Below are positions 16,766 to 25,255 of a DNA stretch of 64,000 nucleotides, piece after piece. The position numbers and the translations under genes are program-made. The DNA lies in NCBI GenBank assembly GCA_021203465.1, contig JAJQBC010000124.1, forward strand, positions 38,988 to 102,987, read 5' to 3'. The notes beneath the pieces are model-generated. The model worked only from the letters and a program-made list of their open reading frames with translations, was not told the origin of the DNA and did no database searches. Each line of letters opens with the position of its first letter. Within the stretch, counting starts at the first letter, position 1. Source of the stretch: Lachnospiraceae bacterium. Lineage in GTDB: Bacteria; Bacillota; Clostridia; Lachnospirales; Lachnospiraceae.

Positions 16766-17821
16766 ATGAAAGTGGCGATTATCAGTTTCACAGAACATGG
16801 AGCTTTATTGGCGCATAAGGTTTCCCGTGGATTAAGGGAACAGCAGGCAAACTGCGCGTGCTGGCTGAAAAAAAAGAATGCTTCCGCATCGGATTTCCCT
16901 GATATCCAGATTCTCGACGGCTCCCTCTCCGCGTGGACAGAAGCGCAGTTTCGGGAAACGGACGCTCTGATTTTTATCGGCGCGACGGGGATCGCGGTGC
17001 GCAGCATCGCGCCGTATGTCAGAAGTAAGAAAACAGATCCGGCGGTGCTTGTCATGGACGAGCGGGGACGGCATGTGATCTCGCTGCTGTCCGGGCATAT
17101 CGGAGGGGCGAACGCGCTGACCCTGCTCGCAGCAGAGATTACAGGCGCGGAGCCAGTCATCACAACGGCGACGGATCTGAACGGAAAATTCGCGGTCGAC
17201 GCCTTCGCGGCCCGGCGTGATCTCTACATGGATTCCATGCCGATCGCGAAAGAGATCGCTGCCTGGCTGGTGGAGGGCAGGCGTGTCGGCATGCGCAGTG
17301 CATTTCCGGTATTCGGATCTGTGCCGGACGAGCTTGACCAGAATGGAACACAGGAGATCGGTTTCTCCGTCACGATCCGGAAAGACGCGCCGTTTGAGAG
17401 GACACTTCATCTCGTGCCGCGCGCTGTCGTGCTCGGCATTGGCTGTAAGAAGGGGACAGAAGAGGAGCCTATTCGCTCGTTGGTCTGTGAAACGCTTTCC
17501 CGGTATGAGATTTTTCCGGAAAGTATTGCGAAAATCGCCTCCATTGACCTAAAAAAGGAAGAACAGGGGCTCTGCAGTTTTGCGGAGAGCATCGGAGTCC
17601 CTGTTGTAACTTACACGGCGGAGGAGCTTAAAACCGTTCAGGCAGATGAAGAATTTTCTGAATCTGATTTTGTGAAATCCGTGACGGGCGTCGGGAATGT
17701 GTGCGAGCGTGCAGCCTTGAAATGCAGCGGCGCGCGGCGTCTGCTGCTTCCGAAGACGGCGGCGCAGGGTGTCACGGTAGCGGCGGCGGTGACAGACTAT
17801 ACGGTATGCATGGAGGATTAG
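16766..17821 (+). CDS. cbiG: Cobalt-precorrin-5A hydrolase
   Basis: Opens the delta-lactone of cobalt-precorrin-5A and releases acetaldehyde, a step specific to the anaerobic route. The 351-residue protein has the N-terminal CbiG domain (VAIISFTEHG and GATGIAVRSIAP, with the LSGHIGGAN loop) and the C-terminal domain (LGIGCKKGTEEE). ATG 16766 is chosen because CAGGTGG precedes it; a GTG at 16757 is within that site. The 159-bp gap after cbiD contains only a weak hairpin (ATGTCC/GGACAT near 16700) and no gene. The stop is 4 bp from the next start. Confidence 0.92.
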   Translation: MKVAIISFTEHGALLAHKVSRGLREQQANCACWLKKKNASASDFPDIQILDGSLSAWTEAQFRETDALIFIGATGIAVRSIAPYVRSKKTDPAVLVMDERGRHVISLLSGHIGGANALTLLAAEITGAEPVITTATDLNGKFAVDAFAARRDLYMDSMPIAKEIAAWLVEGRRVGMRSAFPVFGSVPDELDQNGTQEIGFSVTIRKDAPFERTLHLVPRAVVLGIGCKKGTEEEPIRSLVCETLSRYEIFPESIAKIASIDLKKEEQGLCSFAESIGVPVVTYTAEELKTVQADEEFSESDFVKSVTGVGNVCERAALKCSGARRLLLPKTAAQGVTVAAAVTDYTVCMED

Positions 17822-17825
17822 GAAC

Positions 17826-19853
17826 ATGAGACCTGTGATCATTTTTGCGGGAACCATTGAGGGGCGGATGCTTTCGGAATTTCTTTCCGGAAAGGGAATC
17901 TCTGTGACTGCCTGCGTTGCTACAGACTATGGAGAGACGCTGCTCACAGAAAACGAATATCTCCGTGTTCATGCGGGCCGCATGGATCAGCAGGAGATGG
18001 CGGCATTTCTTCGCGGGGAAGAGGCGAAACTTGTCGTGGACGCCACGCATCCCTACGCGGTGGAGGTTTCCCGGAATGTGGCGGCGGCCTGTCAGGAAGC
18101 ACGGGTAGAATATATCCGACTGATCCGGGAACAGGACGTCTGGGACGCGGACGGAGCGGTGCTCGTCGACTCGGTTGATGAGGCCGTGGAATATTTGAAG
18201 GATAAGGAAGGAAACATTCTTGCGACGACCGGAAGCAAGGAGCTTCATAAATACACGGCGATCCCGGACTATGAAAAACGGGTCTTCGCGCGGGTGCTCT
18301 CCACCGGACAGGTGGCGACCGCCTGTGAGAAGCTTGGCTTTGTCGGGAAAAACCTGATCTGTATGCAGGGACCCTTCAGCGAGGAGCTGAACACGGCGCT
18401 GCTGCGGCAGTTTGACTGCAAATATCTCGTCACGAAGGAGACCGGGAAGGCCGGCGGCTTCGGGGAAAAGGTGCGCGCCGCGAGGAAGGCCGGGGCGCAC
18501 CTGGTACTGGTTGGAAGGCCGCAGGAACAGGAAGGGTATTCCTTTAAGGAAGTTCTCCGGCTGCTGGAAGAGCGTCTGGAAGCCGCAGGGCTCTGTGACA
18601 GCTCTTCGACACCGATACCTTTCGCGTCAGAGCTTCCGGCCCGTACAGTCACCCTCATCGGCATCGGCATGGGCACGCCGGAGGGCATGACCGTGGAGGC
18701 GGCCCGCGCGATCCGTGAGGCAGACCTGCTGATCGGCGCGAGGCGGATGCTGGAGGCGGCGGAGGCGCCTGAGAAGGCTTCCTATATGGCCTACAATGCG
18801 GATGAGATTGCCGATTACATCGCACAGCATCCGGAGTATTCCCGTGTCGCGATCCTGCTGTCCGGCGATATCGGTTTTTACAGCGGCGCGAAGAAGCTCT
18901 ATGACGCGCTGGATGGAAAGGGCTACGAGATCCGCAGTCTGTGCGGGATCTCCTCTGTTGTGTATTTCTGTGGAAAGCTGCATATCGCCTGGGAGGACGT
19001 CTGTCTTTTGAGCACGCACGGACGCGAGGCAAACCTCGTGGCGGCGGTGAAGAGCCACGCGCGTTGCTTCACGCTTCTGAGCGCGAAGGACAGTGTGAAA
19101 AAGCTCTGTGAAGAGCTGATCGAGTACGGACTGGGCGATGTGACCGTACATATTGGCGAACGCCTCGGCTATGAAGAGGAACGGATCAGCAGCGGTACGC
19201 CTGCAGAACTGCTGGATGGAAGCAGGGATGGCCTCTGCGTGGCGCTGATCGAGAACCCGTCTCCTTTTGCCGGACTTCGCTGCTGCATCAATGATGAAGA
19301 ATTCCTGCGCGGGAAAGCGCCGATGACAAAGAGTGAGATCCGGAGCCTGTCTGTCGCAAAATTGCAGCTTACAAAAGATGCGCTCGTCTATGATGTGGGA
19401 GCGGGGACCGGTTCCGTGACGATCGAGCTTGCGCTCGCGGCCTGTGATGGAACTGTATATGCCGTCGAGCGGAACGAGGAAGCCTGCTCCCTGATCGAGG
19501 AGAATAAGCGCCGTTTTGGCACGCCGAATATTCAGGTGATCCATGGCCTTGCCCCGGAGGCACTGGAGGATCTGCCCGCGCCGACGCACGTGTTTGTCGG
19601 AGGCTCCGCCGGTAATCTGAAAGAGATTCTCCAGTGTATTTTACAGAAAAATCCGTCTGTCCGTCTGGTGATCAACACAGTAACGCTTGAGACGATCGGT
19701 GAGGTAACGGATTGCCTGAAGGAACTGCCGCTGGTCGAGGAGGAAATCATTTCCGTCAGTGTTGCTCGCGCGAAGGCACTGGGAAGTTATCATCTGATGA
19801 TGGGGCAGAATCCGATCTACATTGTCACGCTGAGGGGAGGCATCCGGGAATGA
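17826..19853 (+). CDS. cbiJET: CbiJ-CbiE-CbiT fusion: cobalt-precorrin-6A reductase and cobalt-precorrin-7 methyltransferases
   Basis: One 675-residue polypeptide holding three successive corrin-pathway activities. Residues 1 to about 255 are the NAD(P)H-dependent precorrin-6A reductase (start IIFAGTIEGR, then VDATHPYA). From about 272 (TLIGIGMGTPEGMT) to 470 is the CbiE C5-methyltransferase with its tetrapyrrole methylase fold. From about 490 to the end is the CbiT C15-methyltransferase/decarboxylase with the SAM motif DVGAGTGSVTIE. CbiE-CbiT fusions are common (CobL-like); adding CbiJ at the front is less so. The frame is continuous, and the stop overlaps the cbiA ATG. Confidence 0.93.
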   Translation: MRPVIIFAGTIEGRMLSEFLSGKGISVTACVATDYGETLLTENEYLRVHAGRMDQQEMAAFLRGEEAKLVVDATHPYAVEVSRNVAAACQEARVEYIRLIREQDVWDADGAVLVDSVDEAVEYLKDKEGNILATTGSKELHKYTAIPDYEKRVFARVLSTGQVATACEKLGFVGKNLICMQGPFSEELNTALLRQFDCKYLVTKETGKAGGFGEKVRAARKAGAHLVLVGRPQEQEGYSFKEVLRLLEERLEAAGLCDSSSTPIPFASELPARTVTLIGIGMGTPEGMTVEAARAIREADLLIGARRMLEAAEAPEKASYMAYNADEIADYIAQHPEYSRVAILLSGDIGFYSGAKKLYDALDGKGYEIRSLCGISSVVYFCGKLHIAWEDVCLLSTHGREANLVAAVKSHARCFTLLSAKDSVKKLCEELIEYGLGDVTVHIGERLGYEEERISSGTPAELLDGSRDGLCVALIENPSPFAGLRCCINDEEFLRGKAPMTKSEIRSLSVAKLQLTKDALVYDVGAGTGSVTIELALAACDGTVYAVERNEEACSLIEENKRRFGTPNIQVIHGLAPEALEDLPAPTHVFVGGSAGNLKEILQCILQKNPSVRLVINTVTLETIGEVTDCLKELPLVEEEIISVSVARAKALGSYHLMMGQNPIYIVTLRGGIRE

Positions 19854-21310
19854 CAAAAAGAATGCCGAGGATACTCCTCGCCGCCCCGGCGAGCGGAAGT
19901 GGCAAGACGCTGATCACCTGCGGGATCCTGCAGGCGCTCGTGAACCGTGGCCTGCAGGTGGCGTCATTTAAATGTGGGCCGGATTATATCGATCCGATGT
20001 TTCATGGGCGCGTGATCGGCACAAAGTCGCGCAATCTGGACACTTTTTTTACGGATGAAAACACGACCCGCTATCTGTTTCTGAAGAATACCGAGGACTG
20101 TGAAATTGCGGTCGCAGAGGGCGTCATGGGCTATTATGACGGGCTTGGCGGCGTGCGCACGGAGGGAAGCACCTATGAGGTGGCCTGCGTGCTCGACCTT
20201 CCCACCGTGCTGATCGTGCCCTGTCGGGGCGCCAGCCTCTCGATTCTGGCGACGGTCAAAGGATTTCTGGAATACCGGAACGACAGTCACATCCGGGCTG
20301 TGATCCTGAATCAGATTTCACCGATGATCTATGCACAGCTAAAGCCTCTGCTCGAACAGGAGCTGGGCGTGCGGGTGTTGGGTTATGTGCCAAAGCTTAC
20401 CGATCTGAATCTTGAGAGCCGGCATCTTGGACTCGTGCTGCCGGGGGAGATTGCGGCGCTAAAGGAAAAGCTGAACCGGCTGGCAGAAAAACTTGAGGAG
20501 ACACTGGATCTGGACGCGCTGCTTGCGCTGGCAGAAGAGAGCGGCGAGTTGTCGGCGGACAGGCCTCAGATTCCGATGATACATGCATCTTTGCAATATA
20601 AAAAAACGAACATTCTGGAAAAGAAGCCTGAAGCAGAGGCAGATATGCGGGAGCTTTCTGCGAGTGCCAACTCAGATTTCGATCTTCGTATTGCGGTTGC
20701 CGAGGATGACGCTTTCTGCTTTACTTACCTTGACAATCTGGAGCTTCTGCGGGAAATGGGCGCGGAGCTCGTCCCCTTTTCTCCGCTGAAAGACAGGAGC
20801 CTGCCGGAACATATTTCGGGGCTTATCTTAAGCGGCGGTTACCCGGAGCTCCATGCGGAGGAGCTGAGCGGGAACGAAAGCATGCGCGCTGCCATCCGCA
20901 GTGCACTGGAGAACGAAATGCCCTGCATCGCCGAGTGCGGCGGCTTTCTCTATCTGCACCGGGAACTCGAGGGGGATGACGGAAAGTTCTATCCGATGGC
21001 GGGCGCTTTCGATGCGCGCGCTTATCGGACTGACCGGCTCGGGCGCTTTGGCTACATTAATCTGTGCGCCAGGGAAGACGGGCTGCTGGGACCTGCCGGG
21101 ACGACGCTGCGCGGCCATGAGTTCCACTACTGGGAGAGCGAGCGCTGCGGCGAGGCTTTCCACGCGAAAAAACCGGTCGGAAAAAGAGAGTGGGACTGCG
21201 TGATCGGCGGCGAGCGTCTGTATGCGGGATTTCCGCACCTCTTCCTCTGGTCCAATCCAGAAGCCGCATACAGTTTTCTGAAAAAATGCGGAGAGTATGC
21301 CTTATGCTGA
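19850..21310 (+). CDS. cbiA: Cobyrinic acid a,c-diamide synthase
   Basis: Amidates the a and c side chains of cobyrinate with glutamine and ATP. The 486-residue protein has an N-terminal ATPase domain (APASGSGKT phosphate loop) and a C-terminal glutamine amidotransferase domain with the nucleophile in IAECGGFLYLH. I start at ATG 19850, whose ATGA overlaps the cbiJET stop and which begins MTKRMPRILLAAP; the frame is open further upstream but that part is antisense-like filler within cbiT. The last bases overlap cobU by 7 bp, so cbiJET, cbiA, cobU and cobS form a tightly coupled unit. Confidence 0.95.
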   Translation: MTKRMPRILLAAPASGSGKTLITCGILQALVNRGLQVASFKCGPDYIDPMFHGRVIGTKSRNLDTFFTDENTTRYLFLKNTEDCEIAVAEGVMGYYDGLGGVRTEGSTYEVACVLDLPTVLIVPCRGASLSILATVKGFLEYRNDSHIRAVILNQISPMIYAQLKPLLEQELGVRVLGYVPKLTDLNLESRHLGLVLPGEIAALKEKLNRLAEKLEETLDLDALLALAEESGELSADRPQIPMIHASLQYKKTNILEKKPEAEADMRELSASANSDFDLRIAVAEDDAFCFTYLDNLELLREMGAELVPFSPLKDRSLPEHISGLILSGGYPELHAEELSGNESMRAAIRSALENEMPCIAECGGFLYLHRELEGDDGKFYPMAGAFDARAYRTDRLGRFGYINLCAREDGLLGPAGTTLRGHEFHYWESERCGEAFHAKKPVGKREWDCVIGGERLYAGFPHLFLWSNPEAAYSFLKKCGEYALC

Positions 21311-21870
21311 TTGTCGTGACAGGCGGGAGCGGCAGCGGAAAATCCGAATATGCGGAATCTCTTGTCATGCGCTTTGCCGCCGGATCAAAACTTTACATTG
21401 CCACGATGTACCCCTTTGATGAGGAGAGCCATCGCAGAATTGCCAGACACCGTCTGATGCGAAAGGACAAGGGTTTCGACACTCTGGAGTGTTATACGGG
21501 GCTGAAACAGGCCGACGTTTCCGCCTATGACACCGTGCTGCTCGAGTGCATATCAAATCTGTGCGCCAATGAGATGTATCAGGAGGGTGGCGCGGGAGAG
21601 CGGACCGCCGAGGAGATTCTGGACGGCGTCCGGCGGGTGTACGGGCAGTGCCGCCACCTGATCATCGTGACCAACGAGATCTTTTCGGACGGGGTTGTCT
21701 ATGACCCGGAGACGGTGCGCTACCAGCGCTTTCTGGGGGAAATTAACCGAAATCTTGCATCGATGGCGGATCTAGTCGTTGAGGTTGTCTACTCGATCCC
21801 GTTATTTCATAAAGTAAGCCTGACGGAGAAGCATGGCGCCGGTCAGGCGCTGGATGAGGTGTTTATATGA
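21304..21870 (+). CDS. cobU: Adenosylcobinamide kinase / adenosylcobinamide-phosphate guanylyltransferase
   Basis: Phosphorylates adenosylcobinamide and attaches GMP, preparing the nucleotide loop. The 188 residues match CobU/CobP. The phosphate loop is GGSGSGKSEYAES, followed by the ATMYPFDEE segment and the conserved DRHRxxR-type helix (here IARHRLMRK), with the VTNEIFSDGVV loop later. ATG 21304 lies 7 bp inside the cbiA end. The frame extends to 21190 but that region belongs to cbiA. A second, shorter CobU-like gene lies at 22775. Confidence 0.93.
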   Translation: MLIVVTGGSGSGKSEYAESLVMRFAAGSKLYIATMYPFDEESHRRIARHRLMRKDKGFDTLECYTGLKQADVSAYDTVLLECISNLCANEMYQEGGAGERTAEEILDGVRRVYGQCRHLIIVTNEIFSDGVVYDPETVRYQRFLGEINRNLASMADLVVEVVYSIPLFHKVSLTEKHGAGQALDEVFI

Positions 21871-22643
21871 GACGAATCTGGAACAGTTTTCTGATCTCCT
21901 TTGCGATGTACTCGCGCATCCCGGTGCCGCGTGCGGACTGGGAAAAGGAAAATATGAAGTATACGATGTGCTTTTTCCCGGCGATCGGCGCGGTCGTCGG
22001 ACTGCTCCTGTATATCTGGGGACGCGTCGCGGCCTGGCTGGGTTTCGGCAGTCTGATGCGTGCGGCAGGCTGTGTACTGCTGCCGGTAGTCGTGACAGGC
22101 GGCATCCATCTGGACGGCTTTCTCGACACGATGGATGCGCTGAGCTCTCACCAGCCGCAGGAGAGGAAAATTGAGATTCTGAAGGATTCCCACGCGGGTG
22201 CTTTTGCCGTTATCATGGGCTGCGCGTATTTTACGCTCGCCCTCGGCGCGTGGAGTGAGATTGACCCGGCGCTCTACCCGGCGCTTGGCATTGTCTTTGT
22301 ATTGTCGCGCGCTTTAAGCGCCCTGGCGCTCGCCGTCTTTCCGAAGGCGAACAAGAAAGGCTCGCTCGCGCTGTTCTCAGACGCAGCGCAGAAAAAGGTA
22401 CTGCTTGTGTCGCTCGCGGTCTGGATCGCAGGCTGCGCAGGAATTCTGATCGTTATGGACTGGCGTTATGCTCTGGTTATTCTCGCGACGGCGGTGGTGA
22501 CTTTCTGGTATTATCACCACATGGCGATGAAGGAATTTGGGGGGACAACCGGAGATATCGCGGGATTCTTTGTGCAGGTCATGGAGCTTGCCTGCGCCTG
22601 CACAGTCATGATAACGCAGTGTGTTCTGCTGGCAGTCAGGTGA
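21867..22643 (+). CDS. cobS: Adenosylcobinamide-GDP ribazoletransferase (cobalamin synthase)
   Basis: Membrane enzyme joining adenosylcobinamide-GDP to alpha-ribazole (or its phosphate), the final assembly step. The 258 residues include the family motif HLDGFLDTMDAL with metal-binding aspartates, preceded by ISFAMYSRIPVP at the N-terminus, and four to six hydrophobic helices, some at the C-terminus. The start overlaps the cobU stop (ATGA). After it comes a 131-bp gap without a gene, then the CobU-like ORF. Confidence 0.93.
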   Translation: MRRIWNSFLISFAMYSRIPVPRADWEKENMKYTMCFFPAIGAVVGLLLYIWGRVAAWLGFGSLMRAAGCVLLPVVVTGGIHLDGFLDTMDALSSHQPQERKIEILKDSHAGAFAVIMGCAYFTLALGAWSEIDPALYPALGIVFVLSRALSALALAVFPKANKKGSLALFSDAAQKKVLLVSLAVWIAGCAGILIVMDWRYALVILATAVVTFWYYHHMAMKEFGGTTGDIAGFFVQVMELACACTVMITQCVLLAVR

Positions 22644-22774
22644 TGAGCGCCCAGCAGGCAGAGCCGACTGTTAAGCCGCTGATCTGTCGACGCGGACAGG
22701 AAAGTTGATTGCCGTGCTTTGCGAGTACGGCGCATAAACTCGAACATGAAACACAAATCGGAGGGGCAAAGGAA

Positions 22775-23155
22775 ATGATACTGGTAACCGGCGGCTGCTT
22801 TCAGGGGAAAAAAGACTATGCGTGCGAGACCTTTCATATTGCACGCGAGGAAACTGTGGACGGCGCTGGCTGTCCGCTGGAGGCCATTTTTGGGGCGAGG
22901 CTTCTGTATCATTTCCATGAATATATCCGGCGTATGCTACAGGCTGATCAAGAGCTTGATCTGGAAAAGCTGCAGCGGGAGAATCCGGATATCGTGCTGG
23001 TGACAAACGAGCTCGGTTACGGCGTTGTGCCGATCGATCGGTTTGACCGGGAATATCGGGAGAAGACGGGCCGCGTCTGCTGCGAGGTCGCGAAGCGGGC
23101 GAGCGAGGTACACCGCGTCGTGTGCGGGATTGGAACGGTGATCAAACATGCCTGA
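22775..23155 (+). CDS. Short CobU-like protein with a degenerate phosphate loop
   Basis: A 126-residue protein that resembles the N- and C-terminal parts of CobU with the middle missing. Where CobU has GxxxSGKS, this protein has GGCFQGKKDY: the Ser/Thr that contacts Mg-ATP is Lys. The C-terminal part retains the VLVTNELGYGVVP segment, equivalent to the VTNEIFSDGVV loop of the full-length CobU. The AAAGGAAATG start context is weak but present after GGAGGGGC. It overlaps cobC by 8 bp, so it is maintained in the operon and not merely a relic. It may be a non-catalytic partner or a narrowed kinase; neither is shown. Confidence 0.65.
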   Translation: MILVTGGCFQGKKDYACETFHIAREETVDGAGCPLEAIFGARLLYHFHEYIRRMLQADQELDLEKLQRENPDIVLVTNELGYGVVPIDRFDREYREKTGRVCCEVAKRASEVHRVVCGIGTVIKHA

Positions 23156-23723
23156 GATTTTACTGATCCGTCATGGAAAGACGGCGGGAAACCTCGAACA
23201 CCGCTATGTTGGCTGCTGTACGGATGAACCGCTCTGCGAGGAAGGGCGAAAGGAACTTATCGGTAAACGGATGCCGACAGTGGAGCTCCTTTACGTCAGC
23301 CCGATGAAGCGCTGTATCGAGACAGCGGAGCTTCTCTGGCCGGATCATCCGCCGCTGCATATCGTTCCGAACCTTCGGGAGACCGATTTCGGTGATTTTG
23401 AGAACAAAAACTATGAAGAGCTCTCCGGGAATCCGGATTATCAGGCTTGGGTTGACAGCGGAGGGACGCTTCCTTTTCCGAACGGGGAGGCGATAGAATT
23501 TTTCCGGAGCCGCTGCTGCCATGCGTTTGAACAGATCGTGGAAGAGCTTCCGGAGGCTGCCCGCGTGGGCATTATCGCGCACGGCGGTACGATCATGGCG
23601 ATTCTCGAGTGCTTTGGTTATCCGGAAATGACCTATTTTGATTATCAGGTAAAAAACGGCTGCGGCTACCTGCTGACGCCGATGGAGGGGACGAAGCGAT
23701 GGAATTATCGATACTTGCCGTAG
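23148..23723 (+). CDS. cobC: Alpha-ribazole phosphatase-like histidine phosphatase
   Basis: A histidine phosphatase of 191 residues that would dephosphorylate alpha-ribazole-5-phosphate or adenosylcobalamin-5-phosphate. The phosphohistidine motif is LIRHGKT near residue 8; the second catalytic histidine is in IIAHGGT; the acid residue region is LRETDFGDFE. Position within the cobalamin operon, overlapping its neighbours on both sides (8 and 25 bp), favours CobC over a generic phosphoglycerate mutase-like enzyme. Confidence 0.85.
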   Translation: MPEILLIRHGKTAGNLEHRYVGCCTDEPLCEEGRKELIGKRMPTVELLYVSPMKRCIETAELLWPDHPPLHIVPNLRETDFGDFENKNYEELSGNPDYQAWVDSGGTLPFPNGEAIEFFRSRCCHAFEQIVEELPEAARVGIIAHGGTIMAILECFGYPEMTYFDYQVKNGCGYLLTPMEGTKRWNYRYLP

Positions 23724-24667
23724 TGATCGGCTTTCTGCTCGACCTGCTGTTGGGTGATCCGCGCTGGATTTATCACCCGATCCGTCTGGTCGGCCACCTG
23801 ATCAGCGTACTGGAAAAGCTGCTGCGCGGGATTTTTCCGAAATCGGAGCGAGGAGAACTCATCGCAGGCGTTTTTCTGCTGATTCTGACCGCAGGAATCA
23901 CGACGGCGGTGGCCTGGGTTTTGTTATACGCCGCCGGACTGCTGCATCCTTATGTAGGTTTTGCCCTGGAGGTCTTCCTGTGCTGGCAGCTGCTGGCGAC
24001 GAAATCCCTGAAATCGGAGACGATGAGGGTTTATGACGCGCTTGAGGAAGGCGACCTTGAGAAGGCGCGCTACGCCGTGTCCATGGTTGTTGGGCGTGAC
24101 ACAGAAGTGCTGGACGAGACCGGCGTCGCGAAGGCCGCCGTGGAGACTGTGGCTGAGAATGCCTCGGACGGCGTCGTCGCTCCGCTTTTGTTCACGATCA
24201 TCGGCGGCGCGCCGCTCGGATTTTTCTATAAGGCCGTGAATACGATGGATTCGATGGTCGGTTACAAAAATGAGAAATATCTGTATTTCGGACGCGCAGC
24301 GGCAAAGTTCGACGACGTGCTGAATTTTATTCCGGCCCGGCTCTCGGCGCTGCTGATGGTTGCCGCCGCAGGACTCTGCGGAATGGACGGGGCAAACGCA
24401 TGGCGCGTCTGTAAGAGGGATCGCCGCAATCACGCGAGTCCCAATTCCGCCCATACGGAGGCGGCGACCGCCGGGGCGCTGCACATTCAGCTGGCCGGCA
24501 ACGCGTATTATTTTGGTAAACTGTATGAGAAACCGACGATCGGAGATCCCGACCGTCCGGTCGAGTATGAGGATATCCGCCGTGCGAACCGTCTTATGTA
24601 TGGGACGGCGGTTTTATCCATCGTGGTATTTGGAATCGTAAAAGGAGTGATATTATGGCTGCTTTGA
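23699..24667 (+). CDS. cbiB: Adenosylcobinamide-phosphate synthase
   Basis: Membrane amide ligase attaching aminopropanol (phosphate) to adenosylcobyric acid. The 322 residues begin with the typical GFLLDLLLGDPRW and HPIRLVGHLI segments, contain the ETVAENASDGVVAPL signature and have several transmembrane helices. The start ATG lies 25 bp inside cobC. The aminopropanol-phosphate donor gene (a CobD-type decarboxylase) is not in the window. Confidence 0.94.
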   Translation: MELSILAVVIGFLLDLLLGDPRWIYHPIRLVGHLISVLEKLLRGIFPKSERGELIAGVFLLILTAGITTAVAWVLLYAAGLLHPYVGFALEVFLCWQLLATKSLKSETMRVYDALEEGDLEKARYAVSMVVGRDTEVLDETGVAKAAVETVAENASDGVVAPLLFTIIGGAPLGFFYKAVNTMDSMVGYKNEKYLYFGRAAAKFDDVLNFIPARLSALLMVAAAGLCGMDGANAWRVCKRDRRNHASPNSAHTEAATAGALHIQLAGNAYYFGKLYEKPTIGDPDRPVEYEDIRRANRLMYGTAVLSIVVFGIVKGVILWLL

Positions 24668-25188
24668 AAAAGGGATGTCTGCAGATCTACTGTGGAGACG
24701 GAAAGGGAAAGACGACGGCTTCAGTCGGGCTTGCGGTGCGAGCTGTCGGCACTGGCTTAAAGGTTCTGTTCTGCCAGGTCATGAAGGACGGAAGTTCGGG
24801 AGAGGTAGAAATGTTGGAACAGCTCGGCGTCACATACCGCTGTTGCACGGAACATTTCGGATTTTTCTGGAACATGACGGAGGAGCAGAAAGCGGAGGCG
24901 GCGAAAGTCTATACCGATATCTTTCTCGAGGCGGCGCGCACGGCGCGGGAGGAGCAATATGATCTCCTGATCGTAGACGAGTTCATGAGCGCCTACAACC
25001 ACGGCCTGATTGACCAAAAGAAGGCTCTCGCGTTCCTCATGGACCGCCCGGAGCAGCTTGAAGTCGTCCTGACCGGGCGCAACCCGGGAGAGGAGATTCT
25101 GGAGCTCGCCGACTATGTGACGGAGATGCGCAAGATCAAGCATCCATTCGACCAGGGAATTCCGGCTCGGAAGGGAATTGAAATGTAA
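24655..25188 (+). CDS. cobO: Cob(I)yrinic acid a,c-diamide adenosyltransferase
   Basis: Transfers the 5'-deoxyadenosyl group from ATP to the reduced corrinoid (CobO/BtuR type). The 177-residue protein opens with YCGDGKGKTTAS, the CobA-family phosphate loop, and has the VDEFMSAYNHG Walker-B-like region. ATG 24655 follows AAAGGAGTGA and lies 13 bp within cbiB. It is the last gene of the cobalamin run. The tail contains TGRNPGEEILELADYVTEM, standard for the family. Confidence 0.93.
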   Translation: MAALKKGCLQIYCGDGKGKTTASVGLAVRAVGTGLKVLFCQVMKDGSSGEVEMLEQLGVTYRCCTEHFGFFWNMTEEQKAEAAKVYTDIFLEAARTAREEQYDLLIVDEFMSAYNHGLIDQKKALAFLMDRPEQLEVVLTGRNPGEEILELADYVTEMRKIKHPFDQGIPARKGIEM

Positions 25189-25255
25189 GCTGTAATATGA
25201 AGCTTCCCTTTTTCGACATCTTTTGCTATAATGAGGAAGATTTTGGGAGGCACAT

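Noticed and set aside
22644..22774. Possible cobalamin riboswitch in the cobS to CobU-like gap
   Set aside because: Only 131 bp and no recognisable B12-box.
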